From positions 1,222,732 through 1,286,731 of the forward strand of contig NZ_JAQZCH010000001.1 in the NCBI RefSeq assembly GCF_028737325.1: a stretch of DNA of 64,000 bases. Direction: 5' to 3'. This stretch comes from Microbacterium thalli. GTDB taxonomy: Bacteria; Actinomycetota; Actinomycetes; Actinomycetales; Microbacteriaceae. The first letter of the stretch is position 1, and every line of letters starts with the position of its first letter. Positions 15,970 to 24,536 of the stretch are shown here, piece by piece. The position numbers were made by a program, and so were the translations under genes. The notes under the pieces were generated by a model. It was not told the DNA's origin, did not search any database, and was given only the letters and a program-made list of their open reading frames with translations.

Positions 15970-16353
15970 ATGGCGAAGCTTTCCACCGAGGAGCTGCTTG
16001 AGCAGTTCGCCGGCCTGACCCTCGTCGAGCTCAGCGACTTCGTGAAGGCGTTCGAGGAGAAGTTCGACGTCACCGCTGCTGCCCCCGTCGCCGTTGCCGG
16101 CGCTGCTGGTGGCGCTGGTGCCGCTGAGGCCGAGGAGGAGAAGGACTCGTTCGACGTCATCCTCGAGGCTGCCGGCGACAAGAAGATCCAGGTCATCAAG
16201 ACGGTCCGCGAGCTCACCTCGCTGGGCCTCGGCGAGGCCAAGGCTGTCGTCGACGGTGCTCCCAAGGCCGTCCTCGAGGGCGCGAACAAGGAGACCGCCG
16301 AGAAGGCGAAGGCCGCTCTCGAAGAGGCCGGCGCGACGGTCACCCTCAAGTAA
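15970..16353 (+). CDS. rplL: 50S ribosomal protein L7/L12
   Basis: Multicopy acidic stalk protein that recruits translation GTPases. It is 127 aa: N-terminal dimerisation region ([20 protein letters not shown]), an Ala/Gly-rich hinge ([18 protein letters not shown]), and the C-terminal globular domain ([35 protein letters not shown]). ATG follows TAGGAGA. Codon choice is strongly restricted, as expected for a highly expressed gene. A long hairpin terminator follows. Confidence 0.98.
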   Translation: MAKLSTEELLEQFAGLTLVELSDFVKAFEEKFDVTAAAPVAVAGAAGGAGAAEAEEEKDSFDVILEAAGDKKIQVIKTVRELTSLGLGEAKAVVDGAPKAVLEGANKETAEKAKAALEEAGATVTLK

Positions 16354-16379
16354 TTCCCCGCTCTCACTCGAGAGCAGCA

Positions 16380-16412
16380 CGATGGCCCCGGATGCAGCAT
16401 CCGGGGCCATCG
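16380..16412 (+). terminator. Strong intrinsic terminator after rplL
   Basis: An almost perfect palindrome: 16 bases (16380-16395) pair with 16397-16412 around a single central A, giving a long GC-rich stem with a minimal loop. It ends the rplJ-rplL operon and may also stop the convergent lacI transcript. Confidence 0.9.
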
Positions 16413-16424
16413 TCGTATCCGGCG

Positions 16425-17474
16425 TCAGTTCCGACGCGAGAGCGGGGAGTCGCGCACCGCGACGGAGCTGTGTCCGGTCACGCTCGCCGTCGTCCCGCGA
16501 ACGACCATCCGCGGCTTGACGCGCAGGGTCACCGTGTCGGCATCGGGGTCGTCGATGTGACGGAGGAGGAGCTCGACGGCAGCCCGACCCTGCTCATGCG
16601 GAACCTGCCGCAGCGTCGTCAGAGCGAACATCTCGGCGTTGACGTGGTCGTCGATGCCCACGACGCTCAGCGACGAGGGCACCAGGATGCCGAGACGTCG
16701 GGCCGCGATGATCGCCCCGATCGCGACCTCGTCGCACGCGGCCACGATTCCGGTCGGTCGTGCGGACGCGTCGCTGAGCAGGTCGACGGCCGCGGCGTAC
16801 CCGGCCGGCATCGACAGCTCCGCGGGCACGCGCAAGATCTCGGTGGCGAGGCCGGCCCGCCGCATCTCGGATTCATAGCCCGCGTAACGCTCGGATTCCA
16901 CGTGCGGCCAGCGCGTCTCGTCGGTGCCGCCGAGGAAGGCGATGCGTCGATGGCCGAGCTCGACGAGGTGGGCCGTCGCCAGGGCAGTCGCGTGAGCGTC
17001 GTCGAGAGTGACGACGCTCGTGGCCCCTTCGGTGCCGATCACGCTGACGACGGGCTTGCCCAGGGCCAGCAGGGCATCGAGCTCGCTCTCGGCTGGTTCG
17101 AGTCCGACAGCGATGACGCCGTCGAAGCGCCGGCGGGCCAGATAGTCCTCGAACACGCGGCGGCGTGTGCTCGTGCCCGGGCGTGCGTCGTACAGCGTGA
17201 GGTCGAGGCCGTGCTCGAGCAGCGCGGCCTGGATGCCCTCGAGCACCTCGCCGAAGAACCACCGGCTGACGTGCGGCATGACGACGCCGATCGTCTGGGT
17301 GCGCCCGGTCGCCAGGCTCATCGCGGAGGAGTGCGCGACGTACGACAGCTCGCGAGCGGCAGCGGCCACGCGCTCCCGGGTCTCGTCGGAGACATAACCG
17401 CGGCCGGTCAGGGCCCGACTCGCCGTCGCTTTCGACACCCCGGCGCGGGTGGCGACGTCGGCGATGGTGCTCAT
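16425..17474 (-). CDS. LacI-family transcriptional regulator of the adjacent sugar ABC importer
   Basis: 349 aa. The N-terminal HTH is TIADVATRAGVSKATASRAL followed by the hinge helix, and the rest is a periplasmic-binding-protein-like sugar domain (QTIGVVMPHVSRWFFGEVLEG, GIVAACDEVAIGAI, SVVGIDDH). ATG 17474 follows AGGAGG. It is divergent from the solute-binding protein gene. Its own probable -10 (TACGCT reading leftwards, 17523-17528) pairs with a -35 overlapping the palindrome at 17548-17559, so it is likely autoregulated. The effector is presumably the imported sugar. Confidence 0.93.
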   Translation of the reverse strand: MSTIADVATRAGVSKATASRALTGRGYVSDETRERVAAAARELSYVAHSSAMSLATGRTQTIGVVMPHVSRWFFGEVLEGIQAALLEHGLDLTLYDARPGTSTRRRVFEDYLARRRFDGVIAVGLEPAESELDALLALGKPVVSVIGTEGATSVVTLDDAHATALATAHLVELGHRRIAFLGGTDETRWPHVESERYAGYESEMRRAGLATEILRVPAELSMPAGYAAAVDLLSDASARPTGIVAACDEVAIGAIIAARRLGILVPSSLSVVGIDDHVNAEMFALTTLRQVPHEQGRAAVELLLRHIDDPDADTVTLRVKPRMVVRGTTASVTGHSSVAVRDSPLSRRN

Positions 17475-17547
17475 GGGACCTCCTCGTCCACTCGGGGAAG
17501 ACCTGCCGGGTTCTCCACGGGAAGCGTAGCGTTTTCGGCGGCATCCA

Positions 17548-17683
17548 GGAACCGGTTCCACGTCGATTTCGTGTGAGCGCTCCCACGGGAGCGCTCAGAC
17601 CTCACCGGATGGTTGTCATCTCGTGATAATCCAGCGGTTGTGTCCGTCTCTCGCGGCCAGTAGGTTGTCCTGGAATCGGTTCC
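17548..17683. promoter_or_regulatory. LacI-type operators and promoter of the alpha-glucoside-type importer
   Basis: Two LacI-style palindromes with a central CG frame the region: GGAACCGGTTCC (17548-17559) and GGAATCGGTTCC (17672-17683). Between them, 17574-17597 is a 24-bp palindrome with 11-bp arms (TGAGCGCTCCC) containing the GAGCGCTC core of CebR-like sites. The importer promoter is probably -35 TTGTGT (17638-17643), 17 bp, -10 TAGGTT (17661-17666), placing the second operator at the transcript start. Two operator classes suggest more than one LacI-type regulator. Confidence 0.75.
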
Positions 17684-17742
17684 CCAATGGATGCGGACAA
17701 GGCTCCTCTGGGTGGACGATGATCCCGATAGAGGAGAAGTAC

Positions 17743-19071
17743 ATGGCATTGTCACAGCGATACCGCCTTCTTGCCCCCGTCGCTCTGATGGGCGCGGCAG
17801 CACTGGTGCTGGCCGGATGCGCCGAAGGCGGCGCCGAAGGCGAAGGCGGCGGCGAGGGGAAGACGACCGTCCGCATCTCGGGCGGCATCACCGGCGGTGA
17901 GGCCGACGCGCTGAACGAATCGTTCGCTCAGTTCACGGAAGACACCGGCATCGCCGTCGAGTACACCGGCGACAAGGCGTTCGAGGGCAACATCGTCACC
18001 AAGGTGACCGGTGGCGACGCCCCCGACATCGCCATCGTCCCGCAGCCCGGTCTGCTCAAGACGCTCGTCGAGACCGGCAAGGTGCTGCCCGCACCGGAGG
18101 CCGTCGAGACCGCCGTCGACGAGAACTGGTCGCCCGACTGGAAGCAGTACGGCACCTTCGACGACACCTTCTACGCGGCTCCGATGCTCGCGAACCTGAA
18201 GGGGTACGTCTGGTACTCGCCGAAGCAGTTCGCGGAGTGGGGTGTCGAGGTCCCCAAGACGTGGGACGAGATGATCTCCCTCACCGACACCATCGTTCAG
18301 ACGACCGGCGGCCCCGCCTGGTGCGCGGGCTTCGCGTCCGACGCCGCGTCGGGCTGGCCGGGCACCGACTGGATCGAGGACCTCGTCCTGCGCCAGTCCG
18401 GCCCCGAGGTCTACGACCAGTGGGTTGCCGGCGAGGTGAAGTTCACCGACCCCGAGATCAAGGAAGCGTTCGACGCCGTCGGCGAGATCCTGCTGAACCC
18501 GGAGTACGTCAACGCCGGCTACGGCGACGTCAAGAGCATCAACGCGACGGCGTTCGGTGACGTGGCTGCGGCCGTGGCGAGCGGCGACTGCGCCCTGACC
18601 CACCAGGCATCGTTCCTGTCGGCGAACTTCCTCGACGTCCAGACCGCCGAGGGTGAGACTCCCGTGGTCGCACCCGACGGTGACGTCTACGCGTTCCTGA
18701 CCCCCGGCTACACCGAGGGCGAGCTCCAGATCGAGGGCGGCGGCGAGTTCGTCGCGGCGTTCTCGGACGACGAGTCGACGCAGCAGGTGCTCGAGTTCAT
18801 GGCCTCGCCCGAGTTCGCCGACGCACGCGTCGAGCTGGGTGGCGTCATCTCGGCCAACAAGAACGCCGACCCCTCCCTCGCCTCGAGCGAGTTCCTGCAG
18901 GAAGCCATGACGACGCTGCAGGACGAGACCACCGTCTTCCGCTTCGACGCATCCGACCTGATGCCGTCCACGGTGGGCCAGGGATCGTTCTGGAAGGGCA
19001 TGGTCGACTGGATCGACGGCAAGGACACCGAGACGGTCCTGTCCGACATCCAGGCCGGTTACGAGAACTGA
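17743..19071 (+). CDS. ABC transporter sugar-binding lipoprotein (alpha-glucoside type)
   Basis: Extracellular solute-binding protein, 442 aa, lipid-anchored outside the membrane. Signal peptide with lipobox LVLAGC near residue 25 (Cys becomes the N-terminal lipidated residue), then a Gly/Glu-rich linker. The mature part (GTDWIEDLVLRQSGPEVYDQW, MTTLQDETTVFRFDASDLMP) resembles AglE-type alpha-glucoside-binding proteins. ATG 17743 follows GAGGAG. First gene of the importer operon, followed by a strong hairpin and two permease genes. No ATPase is encoded nearby, so a shared MsmK/MalK-like ATPase elsewhere is expected. Confidence 0.9.
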   Translation: MALSQRYRLLAPVALMGAAALVLAGCAEGGAEGEGGGEGKTTVRISGGITGGEADALNESFAQFTEDTGIAVEYTGDKAFEGNIVTKVTGGDAPDIAIVPQPGLLKTLVETGKVLPAPEAVETAVDENWSPDWKQYGTFDDTFYAAPMLANLKGYVWYSPKQFAEWGVEVPKTWDEMISLTDTIVQTTGGPAWCAGFASDAASGWPGTDWIEDLVLRQSGPEVYDQWVAGEVKFTDPEIKEAFDAVGEILLNPEYVNAGYGDVKSINATAFGDVAAAVASGDCALTHQASFLSANFLDVQTAEGETPVVAPDGDVYAFLTPGYTEGELQIEGGGEFVAAFSDDESTQQVLEFMASPEFADARVELGGVISANKNADPSLASSEFLQEAMTTLQDETTVFRFDASDLMPSTVGQGSFWKGMVDWIDGKDTETVLSDIQAGYEN

Positions 19072-19096
19072 TCGTCGCCTGACGATCGGTTGAGCC

Positions 19097-19131
19097 GAGC
19101 GGGGTCGGGCTGTACAAGCCCGGCCCCGCTC
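19097..19131 (+). terminator. Hairpin between binding-protein and permease genes
   Basis: A 15-bp stem with one G-U pair (19097-19111 with 19117-19131) and a 5-nt loop. Within an operon such a structure usually protects the binding-protein mRNA or terminates part of the transcripts, giving more binding protein than permease. Confidence 0.75.
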
Positions 19132-19181
19132 CTCCCGTCCGTACTGCTCGGGTACGCCGCTGTACTCAGAAGGGGATCCAC

Positions 19182-20519
19182 ATGTCGCAGACGACAGTCG
19201 ACAGGCCCGTCGACCACGAAACTCCCACCACCGTCCATGCCGCGGACCCGAAAGGCCGATCGATCACCCGGATCGTCGTCGCCGCCGGGTTCGCCCTGAT
19301 CGCCGCCATCCTGCTGCTGCTGATCTTCACCGGATCCAGCGAGGAGTCGTCGCGCATCACGATCGGCTTCTCGCTCAACAGCTTCTTCCTGTGGCTCGGC
19401 GCGATGAACCCGCTCGTCCAGATCCCGGTCATCCTCGCGGTGTTCGGGCTCGTTGTCGGCATCATCCTCGTCCTGATCGAGTACGCGCCGCGCCCGGGCC
19501 GCGGGTACTTCATCATGCGGCTGGTCGCCTGCCTCGTGATCCCCGTGCTCGCGTTCCTGCTGCTGCGCCCCTACGCCAACGCCGTCCTGTACGTCGTCGC
19601 GATCGCGCTGCTCGTGGGCGCGCTGCTCTTCTTTGCCGACTTCCGTTCGCGGCAGGGCGCGGGATACCTGTTCCAGCTAATCCTGTTCATGGCACCCGCC
19701 AGCATCATGCTCGCGCTCGGACTCATCTACCCGGCCATCGCCACGATCTTCAAGTCGTTCTACGACAAGTCGGGTCAGGAGTTCGTCGGCCTCGAGAACT
19801 ACTTCTGGGTCTTCACGAACCCGACCGGCACGGCCTCGGTCGTCAACACGATCCTGTGGGCGGTGCTCGCACCCACGATCTCGGTCGCCATCGGACTGGC
19901 GTACGCCGTGTTCATCGACCGGGCACGCGGCGAGAAGGTGCTGAAGGTCCTGGTCTTCATGCCGGTCGCGATCTCGTTCGTGGGCGCCGGCATCATCTGG
20001 AAGTTCATGTACGACGCCCGACAGGGCGAGCAGGTCGGTCTGCTCAACGCGATCGTCACCGCGTTCGGCGGCGACCCCGTGCAGTGGCTCGCGATCAAGC
20101 CGGTCATCAACACCCTCATGCTCCTGGTGGTCTTCATCTGGACGCAGACGGGCTTCGCCATGGTGATCCTCTCGGCCGCCATCAAGGCCGTTCCGACCGA
20201 GCAGCTCGAAGCGGCTCAGCTCGACGGTACGAACGCCTGGCAGCGCTTCCGCAACGTCACGGTGCCCGGCATCCGGTCGTCGCTCATCGTCGTCCTCACG
20301 ACCATCACGATCGCGTCGCTGAAGGTGTACGACATCGTCGCCGTCATGACGGGCGGTCGTGATGAGACGACCGTGCTCGGTTTCGAGATGGTCAACCAGC
20401 AGCAGCGGTTCCAGAGCTACGGCCACTCGTCCGCGCTCGCCGTGGTGCTGTTCCTGTTCGTCCTGCCGCTGATCATCTACAACGCCCGATCGCTGGCCAA
20501 GCAGAGGGAGATCCGCTGA
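19182..20519 (+). CDS. ABC transporter permease (AglF/MalF-like)
   Basis: Membrane subunit of the sugar importer, 445 aa. It has an unusually long N-terminal part: about residues 20-165 contain several extra hydrophobic segments before the canonical six-TM permease domain, reminiscent of MalF-type extensions. The cytoplasmic EAA loop (EQLEAAQLDGTNAWQRFRNV) contacts the ATPase. ATG 19182 follows AAGGGGAT. Its stop overlaps the next start by one base (TGATG), so translation is coupled. Confidence 0.92.
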   Translation: MSQTTVDRPVDHETPTTVHAADPKGRSITRIVVAAGFALIAAILLLLIFTGSSEESSRITIGFSLNSFFLWLGAMNPLVQIPVILAVFGLVVGIILVLIEYAPRPGRGYFIMRLVACLVIPVLAFLLLRPYANAVLYVVAIALLVGALLFFADFRSRQGAGYLFQLILFMAPASIMLALGLIYPAIATIFKSFYDKSGQEFVGLENYFWVFTNPTGTASVVNTILWAVLAPTISVAIGLAYAVFIDRARGEKVLKVLVFMPVAISFVGAGIIWKFMYDARQGEQVGLLNAIVTAFGGDPVQWLAIKPVINTLMLLVVFIWTQTGFAMVILSAAIKAVPTEQLEAAQLDGTNAWQRFRNVTVPGIRSSLIVVLTTITIASLKVYDIVAVMTGGRDETTVLGFEMVNQQQRFQSYGHSSALAVVLFLFVLPLIIYNARSLAKQREIR

Positions 20520-21490
20520 TGACCGTTGCAGCCCCGGCCGCGCCCGTCGACACCCGCACCAAGCGCCAGGTGGCGCGCGACACCCGCCGCAACGAGGCGA
20601 TCGCCCACAAGAAGCTGACGTCGAAGGGCGCGACCATCGCGGCCGTCATCATCGCCATCTTCTGGACGATCCCGACCTTCGGCCTGTTCGTGACGTCCTT
20701 CCGTCCCGGTGCGGACACCCAGTCGACGGGTTGGTGGACCGTCTTCACCAACCCGAAGTTCACCCTCGACAACTACGCCGAAGCGTTCACCGCGGGCGGC
20801 ACGTCGACGACCCTCGCCTCGGCGTTCGTCAATTCGCTCGCGATCACGATCCCCGCGACGGTCTTCCCGATCGTCATGGCGGCGCTGGCTGCCTACGCGT
20901 TCGCCTGGATCGACTTCAAGGGACGCAGCGCGCTGTTCATCTTCGTGTTCGCGCTCCAGATCGTGCCGCTGCAGATGGCCCTCGTGCCGCTGCTGAGCCT
21001 CTTCTCGGAGGGCCTGACGCTCGGCGATGTCCCGATCTTCCCCGGGTTCGGCCTGAACGAGGTGCAGTACAGCTTCGCTCGCGTGTGGATCGCGCACGCG
21101 ATCTTCGCGCTGCCGCTGGCGACGTTCATGCTGCACAACTTCATCGCCGAGATCCCGGGTGAGATCATCGAGGCCGCGCGCGTGGACGGCGCCGGACACG
21201 GCCAGGTGTTCTTCCGGATCATCATCCCGCTCGCGGCGCCCGCGATCGCGTCGTTCGGCATCTTCCAGTTCCTCTGGGTCTGGAACGACCTGCTCGTGGC
21301 GACGATCTTCGCCTCGCCGGGAGCGCTGCCGATCACGCAGGCGCTGAACTCGCTGTCGGGCACGTGGGGCAACCGCTGGTTCCTGCAGTCGGCGGGAACC
21401 TTCATCTCGATCATCGTGCCGTTGATCGTGTTCTTCGCGCTGCAGCGCTTCTTCGTCCGCGGCCTGCTGGCGGGCGCGACCAAGGGCTGA
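20519..21490 (+). CDS. ABC transporter permease (AglG/MalG-like)
   Basis: Second membrane subunit of the sugar importer, 323 aa. It has six predicted transmembrane segments and the EAA motif EIIEAARVDGAGHGQVFFRI. The N-terminal 35 residues are charged and cytoplasmic (DTRTKRQVARDTRRNEA). It is translationally coupled to the preceding permease and is the last gene of the operon. The AglG resemblance includes TQALNSLSGTWGNRWFLQSA near the C-terminus. The exact sugar is inferred. Confidence 0.92.
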   Translation: MTVAAPAAPVDTRTKRQVARDTRRNEAIAHKKLTSKGATIAAVIIAIFWTIPTFGLFVTSFRPGADTQSTGWWTVFTNPKFTLDNYAEAFTAGGTSTTLASAFVNSLAITIPATVFPIVMAALAAYAFAWIDFKGRSALFIFVFALQIVPLQMALVPLLSLFSEGLTLGDVPIFPGFGLNEVQYSFARVWIAHAIFALPLATFMLHNFIAEIPGEIIEAARVDGAGHGQVFFRIIIPLAAPAIASFGIFQFLWVWNDLLVATIFASPGALPITQALNSLSGTWGNRWFLQSAGTFISIIVPLIVFFALQRFFVRGLLAGATKG

Positions 21491-21509
21491 ACCCGAGGAA
21501 CGGATGCCG

Positions 21510-21544
21510 CTGGGGTGCGGGGGCTGTCAGCCTCCGCACCCCAG
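21510..21544. terminator. Bidirectional terminator between importer operon and DUF305 gene
   Basis: An 11-bp perfect stem, CTGGGGTGCGG (21510-21520) with CCGCACCCCAG (21534-21544). It overlaps the 3' end of the convergent DUF305 gene, whose stop is at 21527-21529. Confidence 0.8.
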
Positions 21545-22186
21545 TCGCGTCTGGACCGAGCGCATGAGGTCGATCTCGGCGCTCTGGGTCTGGACGATGC
21601 CGCCCGCGACCTGGACGGCACGCGGGTCGCTGCCGAGATCGACGAGAGCCTCGGCCATCGGGACCGCGCCCTCGTGGTGGCGGATCATGAGCTCGAGGAA
21701 GAGGCAGTCCGCCGCCGTGCCGGTCGCGGCGTCGAGCTCGGCGAGCTGAGCGGGCGTGGCCATCCCCATCTCGGTGGTCAGCTCGTCGTCGGACAGCGGC
21801 TGGGCCGCGGTGCCGTGCGCGTGCTCCGGGACGCTCTGCATCCACTGCATGAGGGGCGCCGACGAACGCTGCGGGAGCCCCCACCGCACGAGCCAGTCGT
21901 AGAACTCGCCGCGTTGACCCGCCTGGGCCGTCGCGATGTCGAACGAGAGGGTGCGGATGCCCTCATCGTCCGTCTTGCGATAGATGGTCATCGCCATCTC
22001 GATCGCCTGGGTGTGATGCACCTGCATGTCGCGGGCGAAACCCGCCTCGGGCGACGACTCGCCCGGCACCGGGGCGGACGTGCCGAAGGCCGTGAACCGA
22101 CCCACCGCGAACGCCGCGCCGGCGACGGCCAGCACGATCAGCAGGACGCCCCACCAGCGCAGGCCGGCGGGCGAGCGGTCCGTCAC
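21527..22186 (-). CDS. DUF305 membrane-anchored protein
   Basis: 219 aa. One N-terminal transmembrane anchor (WWGVLLIVLAVAGAAFAVG) is followed by an extracytoplasmic DUF305 domain. That domain is a ferritin-like helical pair with metal-ligand-like residues: MQVHHTQAIEMAMTIYRK in the first half and LFLELMIRHHEGAVPMAEAL in the second. The HH and M residues suggest copper or other metal binding; the family is often linked to copper handling, but no function is proven. GTG 22186 overlaps the DUF3105 stop (GTGA), so the two are translationally coupled. Confidence 0.88.
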   Translation of the reverse strand: MTDRSPAGLRWWGVLLIVLAVAGAAFAVGRFTAFGTSAPVPGESSPEAGFARDMQVHHTQAIEMAMTIYRKTDDEGIRTLSFDIATAQAGQRGEFYDWLVRWGLPQRSSAPLMQWMQSVPEHAHGTAAQPLSDDELTTEMGMATPAQLAELDAATGTAADCLFLELMIRHHEGAVPMAEALVDLGSDPRAVQVAGGIVQTQSAEIDLMRSVQTRLGCGG

Positions 22187-22887
22187 GCCTTGCCGGGCCC
22201 GTCGAGCGCGCCGGAGCAGATGGCGTTGGGCTCGGGAGCGTTCTGGCTGCGCCAGTACTCCGTGAAGAACTCCTCGATGCGCTCGTCGTCGGCCGAGTCG
22301 ACCTTCAGCTGCGCGTTCCAGGCGCTGACGGCGATGGGGGTGTCCATGCCGGGGTACGGCGAGAGCAGCGCGTACGTGCTGGGCATGTAGCCCTGCAGCT
22401 TCTCGACCTCGGCCTCCGAGACGACCTCGGGGTCGTACGTGATCCAGATCGCGCCGTGCTCGAGCGAGTGCACCGCGTTCTCGTTCGCCTGCGGCTCGGT
22501 GTAGACGCCGCAGTTGAGCCAGATGGGGTTGTGCTCGCCACCGGCGGGCGGGGTCTGCTCGTACGTGACCGCGCCCTCGACGTGGGTGGTCACGTGCTCG
22601 AAGGTCTCGACGCCGTCGATCTCTCGTCCGGTGCTGTTGCCGGCCTCGTACGTCACCGGCTTCGGGGCGAAGATGACGGATGCCGCGATGAGGCCGATGA
22701 TCGCGATGGCAGCGGTCGAGCCGACCACCCACCACACGAGCTTGCTGCGACGACGCTGAGCGAGCTGCTTCTGGTAGTCGGCGAGCTTGGCCTGCTTCTG
22801 CTGCTCGCGCTGCTGCTTGACGGTCAGGTTGATCTTGGCCTGGGCGGCAGGATTGCCGCTCGTACGCTTGTCGGCGGACGGAGTCAT
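22183..22887 (-). CDS. DUF3105 membrane protein
   Basis: 234 aa. The N-terminus is long and basic, rich in Gln and Lys (VKQQREQQKQAKLADYQKQ), and is probably cytoplasmic. One transmembrane helix follows (LVWWVVGSTAAIAIIGLIAA). The outer DUF3105 domain contains the conserved HNPIWLNCGVY and HSLEHGAIWITYDP segments with His and Cys residues that could bind metal. ATG 22887 is preferred; an in-frame TTG at 22911 is the alternative. It is coupled to DUF305 downstream, a pairing common in actinobacteria, suggesting a shared extracytoplasmic task that is still unknown. Confidence 0.87.
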   Translation of the reverse strand: MTPSADKRTSGNPAAQAKINLTVKQQREQQKQAKLADYQKQLAQRRRSKLVWWVVGSTAAIAIIGLIAASVIFAPKPVTYEAGNSTGREIDGVETFEHVTTHVEGAVTYEQTPPAGGEHNPIWLNCGVYTEPQANENAVHSLEHGAIWITYDPEVVSEAEVEKLQGYMPSTYALLSPYPGMDTPIAVSAWNAQLKVDSADDERIEEFFTEYWRSQNAPEPNAICSGALDGPGKA

Positions 22888-23005
22888 GCTGTGACCTCGG
22901 TTCGGGGGCAAGGGGGAGCGCGGGGCAGCGCGTCCTCAGAGTATGCGCGTGAATGGTGAATCGGCTGAGAGGCGGGTACATCGAGTAACCGGCAAGGAGT
23001 TACGA

Positions 23006-24478
23006 TTGCAGGTCGCTCTCTCCACGCTATTGCCTCGAAACGAAGAAGACGTGCCCGAAACTCACTCGAATCCCCCCGCTGCGTCCCCGACTCCCACCGG
23101 CTCCGTCCCCACCCCGACCGGATCCCTCCGCACCCCGACCGGAATGGTCCGCACCCCGATCGGCGCGATCCGCACCGCGACCGGTTCGCTTCGCACCGCG
23201 ACCGGCGCGATCCGCACGCTCGGCTCGAACCCCGCGACGGCGCCGATCATGCTCCACCCCGGCGACGCGATCCCCACCGCGCGCCGCGTGGTCTACATCA
23301 TCCTGTTGGGGGCGCTCACCGCCCTCGGCCCGTTCACGATCGACCTCTACCTGCCGGCGTTCCCGGCGCTCGAGGCCGACTTCGAGACCAGCGCCGCCGC
23401 GATCCAGCTCACCCTGACGGGCACGATGGTCGGTTTCGCGCTCGGGCAGCTCGTCGTCGGTCCGCTGAGCGACAAGCTCGGGCGCCGCGTGCCCCTGCTC
23501 TGCGTCACCGCGCTGCACGTGCTCGCGAGCACCGCCGCCGCGATCGCGCCCACCCTCGAGCTGCTGAGCGCCGCTCGGGTGTTCATGGGCATCGGCGCCG
23601 CCGCCGGTGGCGTCGTCGCGATGGCCATCGTGCGCGACCTGTTCGGCGGACGCCGCCTCGTGGTGATGCTGAGCCGGCTCGCGCTGGTGTCGGGCGTCGC
23701 TCCCGTCGCGGCTCCGCTCGTCGGCTCGGGGCTGCTCACCGTCATGCCGTGGCGCGGCATCTTCGTGGTGCTCGCCGCCTACGGCGCCGTGATGCTCATC
23801 GCCTCGCTGTTCCTCGTTCCCGAGACGCTCCCGAAGGCCCGCCGCCGCGACAACGGGTCGGCCACGGTGTGGCAGCGGTACCGCAGCGTGCTCAGCGACC
23901 GCATCTTCATCGGCGTGCTGATCATCGGCGGCATGACCTTCAGCGGACTCTTCTCGTACCTGTCGTCGTCGTCGTTCCTGTTCCAGCAGACCTACGGCTT
24001 CGACCCCCAGCAGTACGGCGTCCTTTTCGCGATCAACTCGCTGGGCGTCGTCCTCGGCGTGCAGACCGCGTCGCGCCTCGCCGCGCGCTTCGGCCCGCAG
24101 TGGGTCATGGCGGTGTCGACGACGGTTCTCGTCATCGCCGGTGCGAGCATCATCGTCACCGACCAGCTCGGGCTGGGGCTGTGGGGCACGGTCGTGCCGC
24201 TGTTCTTCTTCATCACGGCGTGCGGCTTCACCTTCCCGTGCGTGCAGGTGCTGGCACTGGACCGCCACGGACGTGCCGCGGGCACGGCGGCATCCCTCAT
24301 CGGGGCGGTCAACTTCGGTGTCGCCGGGTTCATCTCGCCGCTCGCGGCATGGATCTCGGGCGACGCCGGCATCACCGCCACGTCGATGGCCTCGGTCATG
24401 GCGGCCTGCGCCGTGGTCGCCGTGCTCTCGCTGTGGCTGGTCGTCCGGCCGCGGACGGTTCCGCAGCTCTCTCCCTGA
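23006..24478 (+). CDS. Bcr/CflA-type MFS drug efflux transporter with repetitive N-terminus
   Basis: 12-TM MFS exporter of the Bcr/CflA drug-resistance family. The core begins near VVYIILLGALTALGPFTIDL and shows motif A GPLSDKLGRRVPLL. The start is uncertain. TTG 23006 has an ideal AAGGAG 6 nt upstream (490 aa), GTG 23051 is next, and ATG 23249 would remove the repeats. With either upstream start the transporter carries a cytoplasmic tail containing six tandem 7-residue repeats (T-[PA]-[TI]-G-x-x-[RP]). The gene is divergent from DUF3105. Confidence 0.85.
   Translation: MQVALSTLLPRNEEDVPETHSNPPAASPTPTGSVPTPTGSLRTPTGMVRTPIGAIRTATGSLRTATGAIRTLGSNPATAPIMLHPGDAIPTARRVVYIILLGALTALGPFTIDLYLPAFPALEADFETSAAAIQLTLTGTMVGFALGQLVVGPLSDKLGRRVPLLCVTALHVLASTAAAIAPTLELLSAARVFMGIGAAAGGVVAMAIVRDLFGGRRLVVMLSRLALVSGVAPVAAPLVGSGLLTVMPWRGIFVVLAAYGAVMLIASLFLVPETLPKARRRDNGSATVWQRYRSVLSDRIFIGVLIIGGMTFSGLFSYLSSSSFLFQQTYGFDPQQYGVLFAINSLGVVLGVQTASRLAARFGPQWVMAVSTTVLVIAGASIIVTDQLGLGLWGTVVPLFFFITACGFTFPCVQVLALDRHGRAAGTAASLIGAVNFGVAGFISPLAAWISGDAGITATSMASVMAACAVVAVLSLWLVVRPRTVPQLSP
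23090..23215 (+). repeat. Six tandem 21-bp repeats encoding seven-residue units in the MFS N-terminus
   Basis: Units of 21 bp start at 23090, 23111, 23132, 23153, 23174 and 23195, each of the form ACC-SCG-ACC-GG followed by a variable part ending in CGC. They encode T-P-T-G-S-V-P, T-P-T-G-S-L-R, T-P-T-G-M-V-R, T-P-I-G-A-I-R, T-A-T-G-S-L-R and T-A-T-G-A-I-R. The unit is a multiple of three and differences fall partly at silent positions, which favours translation. Confidence 0.85.
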
Positions 24479-24536
24479 TCGGCGCGCTCCGCGCAAGGGG
24501 AGACCGGGAATCGGTCGACGTCGGCACAATGGATCG

